This document shows, piece after piece, positions 1 to 5,633 of a stretch of 5,633 nucleotides of DNA. How positions within the stretch are numbered: position 1 is the first letter of the stretch; the number at the start of each line of letters is the position of its first letter. Source of the stretch: Spirochaetales bacterium (GTDB lineage: Bacteria; Spirochaetota; Spirochaetia; Sphaerochaetales; Sphaerochaetaceae); assembly GCA_012519125.1 (NCBI GenBank), contig JAAYQY010000450.1:1-5633 (forward strand), in the 5' to 3' direction. The notes beneath the pieces were generated by a model. The model was not told the DNA's origin, did not search any database, and saw only the letters and a program-made list of their open reading frames with translations. A program made the position numbers and the translations under genes.

Positions 1-1
1 C

Positions 2-1153
2 TATCTTGAGCGAAGGGAAGAGCGTCTTGAACGTCTTCAGAAAGAACAGGATAGAATCCAGACCATTCTCAGAAGGGAGCTTGAGTGGCTCAAGCGTGGA
101 CCGAAGGCCCGTACCGGCAAGGATAGTGGGAGAAAAGATCGTATAGAGCTCTTGCTGGCAAGCCAAAACAAGGTTGGGGATGAAGCACAACGAAGCTTCT
201 CCAGCACAAGCCGCAGGTTGGGCAAGAAAATATTGGAAGCAAAGCACCTGAGCAAGAGCTATGAGGGAAACCCAATCATCCAGGACTTCTCCTTCTCCTT
301 TACCAAAGGGATGAAAATCGGGGTGGTAGGGCCGAATGGCAGCGGTAAATCCACGCTGCTCGACCTTTTGTGCAATCAGATTCAGCCGGACAGCGGGACG
401 CTGGACATCGGTGTGAACACCGTCTTTGCCTATTATGATCAGGGGGGGAGGAACCTTGAAAGCGAGCAGACCCTGCTTGCCTATGTAGAGGACATTGCCA
501 CCCAGGTGGTACTGGGTCCGAACCAGATTGTCAGCGCTTCCAAGTTTCTGGAACTCTTCGGCTTCCCTGTTTCCATGCATCGGCAGAGCATAGCCACCCT
601 CAGCGGAGGGGAACGGAGAAGACTCTACCTTACGTCACGATTGTTGAGCAACCCAAACTTTCTGCTGCTCGACGAGCCTACCAATGATCTCGACCTGCCC
701 ACCATGGAGAACCTCGAACAGTATGTCCAGGATTTCTCCGGCTGTGTCCTGATCGTCAGCCATGACCGTGCGTTTCTTGACCTTACCTGTGATGAGTTAT
801 TCATTCTTGATGAATCAAGGCCTATTCGGTATGAAACCAAACGCTACAGCCAGTGGCGCGAGGAAACGTTGGAAGAGAAGGAAGAGAGCAAAGCTCCCCC
901 TCCCTCTCCACCACTTCAGAACAGGAGATCTGAGAAAAAGGGACTGAGTTATCGGGAGCAAAAAGAGTTCGCACAGATTGAAACGGATATGGAAACAATG
1001 CAAGAAGCACTTTCTCATTTGGAAGAGAGTTTTGCCGATGCCCAACCGACAGCTGAAGGAACATTGGCGGAACGGACGGAGAAATACCATGCACTACGAG
1101 AGAATCTGCAAACATTGGAAGACCGTTGGCTTGAACTTGCACAGCAGCTGTAA
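2..1153 (+). CDS. uup: ABC-F family ATPase, Uup-like (5' partial)
   Basis: Cytoplasmic, non-transporter ABC ATPase. The ABC-F family acts on ribosomes, and Uup has also been linked to DNA branch and transposon stability. The frame is open from the left edge, so the start and first ATPase domain lie outside. Counting visible codons, residues 1-45 form the charged helical linker with the Uup-like stretch ELEWLKRGPKART. The second ATPase domain follows: Walker A GPNGSGKS (nt 329-352), Q-loop YYDQGG, signature LSGGE (nt 599-613), Walker B with LLLDEPTNDLD (nt 662-694) and the switch histidine in SHDRAFLD (nt 758-781). All key residues are intact. A proline-rich hinge (APPPSPPL) then leads to a glutamate-rich C-terminal coiled coil of about 70 residues, typical of Uup and implicated there in nucleic acid binding. 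The gene ends in TAA and overlaps the next gene. The family call is firm; Uup over other ABC-F members rests on the linker and coiled coil. Confidence 0.9.
   Translation, partial: YLERREERLERLQKEQDRIQTILRRELEWLKRGPKARTGKDSGRKDRIELLLASQNKVGDEAQRSFSSTSRRLGKKILEAKHLSKSYEGNPIIQDFSFSFTKGMKIGVVGPNGSGKSTLLDLLCNQIQPDSGTLDIGVNTVFAYYDQGGRNLESEQTLLAYVEDIATQVVLGPNQIVSASKFLELFGFPVSMHRQSIATLSGGERRRLYLTSRLLSNPNFLLLDEPTNDLDLPTMENLEQYVQDFSGCVLIVSHDRAFLDLTCDELFILDESRPIRYETKRYSQWREETLEEKEESKAPPPSPPLQNRRSEKKGLSYREQKEFAQIETDMETMQEALSHLEESFADAQPTAEGTLAERTEKYHALRENLQTLEDRWLELAQQL
1117..1121 (+). promoter_or_regulatory. Ribosome binding site GGAAG deciding the start of the LpxR-like gene
   Basis: GGAAG lies nine bases before TTG at 1131, inside the last codons of the ATPase gene. 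Starting there gives a compact signal peptide and places the Asn-Asp motif at mature residues 9-10 if cleavage follows Ala22. A rival site, GGAG at 1078-1081, lies seven bases before ATG 1089. That start would add 14 residues before the hydrophobic core and overlap the ATPase gene by 65 bp. The choice is not settled by the sequence alone. Confidence 0.45.
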
Positions 1154-2417
1154 ACTCGCCTTCGCTCTGCTGCTGTGTACCCTCCCGTTGCATGCCGCTT
1201 CCCTCTCCTTGGGAACGGGAAACGACTGGTATACCATGGGCTTGGGTTACAACCAGGATGATGGGCTGAGCTTCGGTGCCGAAGTCCAGTTGTCACTGGA
1301 TTCAGGCCTTTCCATCCAGCTCGATGCCCTGGCATATACTGATCGCATCATCAGCCAACGCCGCTTTGATGTCATGACAGCTTCTGTCTCCTATCCATTC
1401 ACCTTCCATACAACCATGCTGGAGACTGTCATCTCTCCTGCAGTGGGATTGACCATCACAGGAAACCTAGGCTTTCAGGACATCCAGAACTCCTATCATG
1501 ACCTGATCGGACGCGATCCTGTACTCCTCGCCTACGATGACTGCACCCAGGATACACACCCCTATCTTTCGCTCACTGCCATCAGCGGACATTTCTTTGA
1601 TTCACTGTTCCTAGGACTAGGTCTGGATGCAAAGGTGATTCCCACCTGGGAGTATTCGATCAGCTCATCGATGTATTTTGCCTACCATGACATCCTAACC
1701 GTACAGCTTGGCTATGAGGAAAAATGGGGAAAGAATCTGTACCCAACCCAGAAGACCCAGGAAGAACGATACGAGGGACTCAAACTCGGCTACACCTATG
1801 ATGGCGGCTTGCTGCAAACCTTCTATACCACCTACCTGACCAGTGGGTACTCGTACGGTGGCTTTGCCTTCGATGTCCTCTCCTTCTCTGTACCCAAGAC
1901 ATTCAAACAAAACGATTTCTCGTTCTCTACCGGCTTCCTCTACGATGAGCTGGGGCAACAGAGCAGACTCTTTGCTTTCTCCTTCGGAAACGTAAGCTTC
2001 GAGACACAGCACAAGAACGGTCCCATGTTCAACCGGATGGAAGACCAAGCTGACCGCCTCAATATCGGATTATGGACCATAGCTTATCAGATGGGGCCGG
2101 AGAATACCAAATCCCTTGCCCTTCCCTATGCAAAACTTCTGGCAGGCTTGCAACGCTTCAATTTGCAGCAAGACTATACCACCACCCTCAGTGAGGAGCT
2201 TAGGCCCATCGTCGGTCTGGAAGTGGGACTGCGGATCGGAAAGCGCGGGCAGTGGGTAAGCGGAAACCAGAGTTACCGTTTCCGCCTTGCCACCAGCGTC
2301 CATTACGTCCTCTTCCACAACACGATTCCCAAAATTGCCGACTTTGAGGAACACACAGGGCCTCTCCTCTTCCGATTTGGCCTTGTAATCGATGTGGAGC
2401 ACGACCTCACAAACTGA
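1131..2417 (+). CDS. LpxR-like outer-membrane beta-barrel, putative lipid A 3-O-deacylase family protein
   Basis: Predicted 428-residue secreted protein. With the TTG start, residues 1-22 form a signal peptide (Lys8, hydrophobic core to Leu20, cleavage near His-Ala). The rest alternates polar and hydrophobic residues with many Tyr, Phe and Gly, as in an outer-membrane barrel. Two motifs recall the LpxR/DUF2219 family, whose members remove the 3'-acyloxyacyl group from lipid A. The first is GNDWYTMGL with Asn31-Asp32, which become mature residues 9 and 10, as in Salmonella LpxR from memory. The second is IQNSYHDLIG with His123 (nt 1497-1499), matching the family's V/I-Q-N-x-x-H block that holds the catalytic histidine. 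A downstream DDGLSFG may correspond to the family's D-x-x-YTNG segment. The mature chain (about 406) is longer than Salmonella LpxR (about 300), with extra predicted strands at the C-terminus. The start overlaps the ATPase gene by 23 bp (65 bp if ATG 1089 is used). The barrel is fairly secure; the enzyme family is motif-based and activity is unproven. Confidence 0.6.
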   Translation: MNLHSSCKLAFALLLCTLPLHAASLSLGTGNDWYTMGLGYNQDDGLSFGAEVQLSLDSGLSIQLDALAYTDRIISQRRFDVMTASVSYPFTFHTTMLETVISPAVGLTITGNLGFQDIQNSYHDLIGRDPVLLAYDDCTQDTHPYLSLTAISGHFFDSLFLGLGLDAKVIPTWEYSISSSMYFAYHDILTVQLGYEEKWGKNLYPTQKTQEERYEGLKLGYTYDGGLLQTFYTTYLTSGYSYGGFAFDVLSFSVPKTFKQNDFSFSTGFLYDELGQQSRLFAFSFGNVSFETQHKNGPMFNRMEDQADRLNIGLWTIAYQMGPENTKSLALPYAKLLAGLQRFNLQQDYTTTLSEELRPIVGLEVGLRIGKRGQWVSGNQSYRFRLATSVHYVLFHNTIPKIADFEEHTGPLLFRFGLVIDVEHDLTN

Positions 2418-5058
2418 ACAGTGACTGCCCGTCCAGCCCGATACTTACGCTGAACGCATCCTTACCCACCAGATACGAGGTGGAAACAAAGGGGCGGAAA
2501 GAAACCTGGGGTCCTCCAAGGAGAAAGTTGCCTGTCAGGGTTGCCCCTACTGCCCAGGCTCCTTCCCACAAAAGGTCTCCATCCTCCAGATACCAGGCAC
2601 TCATCGCACTCACCTCCAACCCCGATCCGGTGAGTCCACCGTACGCAACCGGGATGTCATGCAGGCCAAGAGGCAGGCGAAGGGCAAGCGATGCCCTCAG
2701 CTTTGCCTGCCCATCGCCCAGCGGAGCAAAGGAGAAGAGTGGAAGCTTGTCCGAAAGCTGCCCCATGCTGGAGGTCATTATGTCCACTCCCATACGCAAC
2801 ATCGCAGAGCTGTGGGCGAGCCGAACCTGTGCTGTGTTTGACAAGAGGGTAAGCAGATGCACTTGGTCGAACTCGAGGGGTGTCTGGGCTTGTATGCCCA
2901 CACTGGAGGCAAGATAGGAGGGTCCGAAGAAATCGAGAGACCTCTGCATGCTCTCCTGGATCGAGGAAGCAAGGCTCAAGGTGGCAGCACCCACCGCCTC
3001 CTGGCTGTCCCAATACAGAGCAAGGGAAGGTTGCATAGCAACCCTCACCCCATAGCGAGGTGTACTGGTGAGATAGAGCGGCACACTGAGCGTTGCTGAC
3101 ACCCTGTTTTCTTCGGTCTTCTTCAACGGATGGTACTGGTTGAGCAAGGCATTGATCTGCAGGGCCTTGCCTCCGACCATGTATTGGTAGGTCAGGTTTG
3201 CCACCGGAAGCTTCGACTGAAAAGACCAGCCGACGCTTCCGATCAGGCTTTGGGTGTGCAGCAGACTGGTGGTATGAAACCAGACGCCAGGTTGGAAGCG
3301 ATTGTTCTCCACAAAGGGGAACGGAAGTATGAGGTTCCACTTCAGATGATCGGCATAGGGTTTGTAGGAGAAGTTGGGTAGGTCCGTGAGGATTGTACGT
3401 GGTTGCGGGTCAGAAAAAGCAGCGTCATTTGAGCCAAGTCGAGAAACCGGAATTGCAAAAAGGTTCAAGCCTGTGGAGGTATAGCTTTCATAGTAGAGCT
3501 TTTCCCCAATGCTTCGTGCTGCATGGACCCCTCCCGGCTCTGAGAGAAGTTGCGTGATGGTACCGGTGGTCAAGTCATAGCGGTGAAGGGAGAGCTCTTT
3601 GCTAAAGAGAATGGCATCCTCACCATCCCAAATGGGAGAGCGCAACTCATCGCTGGTGGGACCAACCAATACGGTGGGCTCTTCATCCCTTCGCATCAAT
3701 ACCAACGAGGAGTTTCCTCCTTCCAGTGCCAAGGCAACCAAGGAAGACCCATCTGCATTAAGCTCACTATCGAGGTAGCTCACTCCCTCTTTGGAAGCAA
3801 GCACGGTAAGAGTCCCATCAGAGAGGTCAACCTCCATCAGTTCGTAAAAGGGCCCGTTGATGCGTGAAGCAACTGCGCGCTTGCCATCACCGCTTATCGA
3901 GGGGTGCACCAATCGTTGCCGATCAGTGACCTTGACCATGTCCAAGGTGTTGAGATCGAGCAGATACAGGTCACTGTAGCCTACCGGAGCCTTGGCCAAA
4001 TAGGATGGGTGGGTGCTGTCCACCCAGAGGAAGGAGAACAGCGCAGTCTCAGAGGCAAAGGAGATTGACTGACCTCCATCAAGACTCAGGTCCATGAGAT
4101 GTGTACGTTCTCCATCCTCAGCATAGCGGTAGAGTACGCCTCCTGAATCAGGGCTTGTGGCATATCCCAAAAGGCCTCGGGAGGTAGGAGAAAGAAGATG
4201 CGAGGAGCCCTCAGTCTGGGGAACCACAGGAGAACCAACAAGAGCATCAAATGCTCTTCGTTTCTCCTCGAGAGCGAAGGTGAAGATATCGTTTGCAGAG
4301 TAGCCGGTCACCCGCTTGAAAGCAGGGGAAAGGCCAAAGAACGGAAAGGCTGCAAACCTGCGGTTGATCTCAAGGAAGCTTTCAATGCCATAGTTTCGGA
4401 TCAGATGCTCCACCATCAGATACCCGGTGATGTAGATGCGTGAGGAGGGGGTGAAGGGTCCGTTGTATGCTCCCTGGGAGAGACTCCACAGGTTTCCTTC
4501 CTCCAGGGAACGCTGGTAGGTCAGGGCAAAGGATGCATCATCTCCCCTTCCCCCATCGGCAAACTCGGTTTCCGTATAGGTGGTGATGCCTTCGATCCAC
4601 CACCCCGGCATGAAGACGGTGCTCAGCGAAGTAACTCCAGGACCAAGAAAACGCAAGTATTTGGCAGGCCCCACATACGAGCCCAGATGCAAGTAGTGAG
4701 TCAATTCATGGACAAAGAGACTGTAGAGCCAATCAGAGGTACGAGAGCCGAGAAAGCGGTCTTCGGGACTGGAGAGATAGAGATAGACAGCATTCGGAAA
4801 GGTGGTATAGTAGCCGTTTGCCCAAGCAGTCCGCCCGGAGAGGATTACGGGAACCTTCGCTTTTTCCGTATAGGAGAGAAACAGCGCAAGCTCTTCATAC
4901 ACCTCATCTGCAAAGGAAGCGAGGTGCCGGGCATGCTCCAGGTCCCGTTGCTCAAAGATGATTCTGGTATGCTCAGTCTCCATCTGCTGCCAAGAGGCAG
5001 AGAGGGGGAGAAGACAAAAGAGAATCAGGAGCAGGAGGGCAGGCAGTCGATACTTCAT
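2407..5058 (-). CDS. Secreted HExxH metallopeptidase with TolB-like propeller and C-terminal barrel-like region
   Basis: An 883-residue exported protein. Residues 1-21 are a signal peptide (Lys2, Arg4, a Leu-rich core, then PLSA-SW). Residues about 25-275 resemble the peptidase MA-like gluzincin domain. HELTH at 117-121 (nt 4696-4710) supplies two zinc histidines and the catalytic Glu118, and WWIEG with Glu156 (nt 4591-4593), 35 residues on, fits the third ligand. A helical segment (GYLMVEHLIRNYG, about 212-224) follows as in related peptidases. Residues about 290-560 show repeats ending in x-P-x-x-S-x-D-G-K-like turns (HPSISGDGKRAVAS, LNADGSSLVAL, SPIWDGEDAILF), as in TolB/PD40 propellers. 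Residues about 570-883 alternate like transmembrane beta-strands and may anchor the protein in the outer membrane. ATG at 5058 is supported by AGGAG seven bases upstream. The protease fold and zinc site are well supported; the barrel is inferred and the substrate unknown. No recognised gene name. Confidence 0.8.
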   Translation of the reverse strand: MKYRLPALLLLILFCLLPLSASWQQMETEHTRIIFEQRDLEHARHLASFADEVYEELALFLSYTEKAKVPVILSGRTAWANGYYTTFPNAVYLYLSSPEDRFLGSRTSDWLYSLFVHELTHYLHLGSYVGPAKYLRFLGPGVTSLSTVFMPGWWIEGITTYTETEFADGGRGDDASFALTYQRSLEEGNLWSLSQGAYNGPFTPSSRIYITGYLMVEHLIRNYGIESFLEINRRFAAFPFFGLSPAFKRVTGYSANDIFTFALEEKRRAFDALVGSPVVPQTEGSSHLLSPTSRGLLGYATSPDSGGVLYRYAEDGERTHLMDLSLDGGQSISFASETALFSFLWVDSTHPSYLAKAPVGYSDLYLLDLNTLDMVKVTDRQRLVHPSISGDGKRAVASRINGPFYELMEVDLSDGTLTVLASKEGVSYLDSELNADGSSLVALALEGGNSSLVLMRRDEEPTVLVGPTSDELRSPIWDGEDAILFSKELSLHRYDLTTGTITQLLSEPGGVHAARSIGEKLYYESYTSTGLNLFAIPVSRLGSNDAAFSDPQPRTILTDLPNFSYKPYADHLKWNLILPFPFVENNRFQPGVWFHTTSLLHTQSLIGSVGWSFQSKLPVANLTYQYMVGGKALQINALLNQYHPLKKTEENRVSATLSVPLYLTSTPRYGVRVAMQPSLALYWDSQEAVGAATLSLASSIQESMQRSLDFFGPSYLASSVGIQAQTPLEFDQVHLLTLLSNTAQVRLAHSSAMLRMGVDIMTSSMGQLSDKLPLFSFAPLGDGQAKLRASLALRLPLGLHDIPVAYGGLTGSGLEVSAMSAWYLEDGDLLWEGAWAVGATLTGNFLLGGPQVSFRPFVSTSYLVGKDAFSVSIGLDGQSLFSL

Positions 5059-5065
5059 ACAAATA

Positions 5066-5070
5066 CTCCT
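5066..5070 (-). promoter_or_regulatory. Strong ribosome binding site of the metallopeptidase gene
   Basis: Read on the minus strand, AGGAG sits seven bases before the ATG at 5058, near-ideal spacing. It fixes the start and agrees with the signal peptide beginning at once (MKYRLP followed by the Leu-rich core). I could not find convincing -35/-10 boxes in the roughly 100 bases upstream. Confidence 0.8.
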
Positions 5071-5160
5071 GCCCTACTCTACCTCATGCAAGTGATATCC
5101 GTCCATGTCAGAAGGTGGAGCTTGCCTGCTTTTCCTGATTCCTGATGATCAAGAGGTCTA

Positions 5161-5550
5161 TCAATTATCCATGAACGACAGATCAGAGAAAGTTACTGAG
5201 GCGCCGTCCACCGTAAAGGTTATGATACTTGGCTCATCTGCCCCGTACTCACCGCTTGTGAAATACACGATGGTGACAGAATTATCTCCTGGAATATCAG
5301 GACCAGTGGCGGTGGCAGTATAGGTAATCGATACTGTCGTATTCGAAGAAGGAGGTATTGCTTCATTGCGTTCATATAACTGATCGAAATTCATTCCAAG
5401 CAGTTCCAACGTACCGGCAACCGTAGTACCGTTGTGAATGTACTGAGGGGTGAACCCCAATGCAGTGTTTATGGTAGTATCATAGGCAGCATCCAAGGTA
5501 TACGAGAATGTTGCTGAATTTGAATCAGTTTCGGTAAGCGATGTGTACAA
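5161..5550 (-). CDS. C-terminal fragment of a Ser/Thr-rich beta-sandwich-like protein, function unknown
   Basis: I do not recognise this protein. The open frame gives 129 residues from a TTG at 5550, and the same frame stays open back to a TGA at 5572-5574. It is acidic, without cysteine, rich in Thr, Ser, Ala and Asn, and made of short alternating strands (NTTVSITYTATATGP, NSVTIVYFTSG, SIITFTVDGASVTF). That pattern suits an extracellular Ig-like or beta-sandwich domain. There is no signal peptide and no ribosome binding site before the TTG or the other possible starts, so this is unlikely to be a complete gene. It is best read as the end of a longer protein whose upstream part is in another frame. 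GC is about 45% in its first 240 bases against about 55% in neighbouring genes, a weak hint of different origin. It precedes the metallopeptidase gene by about 100 bp on the same strand. Confidence 0.5.
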   Translation of the reverse strand: MYTSLTETDSNSATFSYTLDAAYDTTINTALGFTPQYIHNGTTVAGTLELLGMNFDQLYERNEAIPPSSNTTVSITYTATATGPDIPGDNSVTIVYFTSGEYGADEPSIITFTVDGASVTFSDLSFMDN

Positions 5551-5561
5551 AGGAACACTTG

Positions 5562-5633
5562 TCAGGAAAAATCATACACCAGTTTCTGGTTGGTAGACAT
5601 AGCCGCATATGCTGTTGCTGCATCCGATCCTCC
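5562..5633 (-). pseudogene. Upstream part of the same protein, out of frame (3' end of a 5'-truncated piece)
   Basis: From the right edge the minus strand reads GGSDAATAYAAMSTNQ, then KLVYDFS and a TGA at 5562-5564. Adding one T to the run of five T at 5567-5571 joins it to the downstream frame as ...KLVYDFFLTSVPLYTSL..., with Ala/Ser/Thr/Asn-rich composition on both sides. The fragment is only 23 codons and cut by the window edge. A true decayed gene, a base-calling error and chance are all possible. The alternative in-frame reading upstream of 5574 contains two Cys in 19 residues and looks less like the rest of the protein. Confidence 0.4.

Noticed and set aside
442..448. Run of seven G within the ATPase gene, a possible frameshift or phase-variable site.
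   Set aside because: The frame is intact through it and encodes the conserved Q-loop region (YYDQGG), so it is ordinary coding sequence.
978..1130. Extension of the LpxR-like gene to an ATG at 978.
   Set aside because: The added residues overlap the coiled-coil coding part of the ATPase gene and would bury the signal peptide about 50 residues inside the protein.
1131..1178. Leu-Leu-Leu-Cys at residues 13-16 of the LpxR-like protein as a lipoprotein box.
   Set aside because: Leu before the Cys does not fit the lipobox, Cys16 lies in the middle of the hydrophobic core, and an ordinary cleavage site follows at residues 21-23.
2657..3340. Long open frame of 227 codons on the minus strand in another frame inside the metallopeptidase gene.
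   Set aside because: It lies wholly inside a gene with clear domains, has no ribosome binding site or recognisable motif, and its composition (Cys, Ser, Pro, Gln-rich) is that of a shadow frame.
5059..5160. Possible promoter, operator or terminator between the two minus-strand genes, including a tandem TCCTGAT at 5133-5146.
   Set aside because: No -35/-10 pair with sound spacing and no hairpin followed by a T tract was found. Two copies of a seven-base word are not significant.
5537..5633. GGAGG at the right edge followed by ATG at 5621-5623 on the minus strand, a textbook-looking start.
   Set aside because: The frame gives only about 29 residues of odd composition (Gln, Arg, Cys, Trp) and ends inside the better-supported reading frame, so it is probably chance.

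Overview
The window looks like chromosomal DNA of a diderm bacterium. It has a housekeeping-type ABC-F ATPase followed by two large predicted outer-membrane proteins. I suspect a spirochaete of the Sphaerochaeta type. This rests on moderate GC (about 52-55% by eye over the genes), the style of the LpxR-like barrel and the protease-propeller-barrel protein, and my memory of such genomes. It is an inference, not a demonstration.

Layout. (1) Bases 2-1153, + strand: the 3' two thirds of an ABC-F ATPase of the Uup subfamily, cut by the left edge. The inter-domain linker, the second ATPase domain and the C-terminal coiled coil are visible. (2) Bases about 1131-2417, + strand: a secreted beta-rich protein whose start overlaps the end of the ATPase gene. 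It carries what look like the Asn-Asp and Gln-Asn-x-x-His active-site motifs of the LpxR (lipid A 3-O-deacylase, DUF2219) family. (3) Bases 2407-5058, - strand: an 883-residue secreted protein joining an HExxH gluzincin metallopeptidase domain, a TolB/PD40-like beta-propeller and a C-terminal beta-barrel-like region. Its 3' end overlaps that of the LpxR-like gene by 11 bp, tail to tail. (4) Bases 5161-5633, - strand: the C-terminal part of a Ser/Thr-rich, beta-sandwich-like protein of unknown function. Its reading frame is broken at a run of five T (on the coding strand) near the right edge, so it is either a decaying gene or a sequence error.

The two + strand genes are probably co-transcribed and could be translationally coupled. 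The two - strand genes read in the same direction, separated by about 100 bp in which I see no convincing promoter or terminator. The shared theme of genes 2 and 3 is the outer membrane: one may trim acyl chains from an outer-leaflet lipid, the other may be a membrane-anchored protease. Nothing in the sequence proves that they act together. I found no RNA genes, CRISPR arrays, insertion sequences or large repeats.
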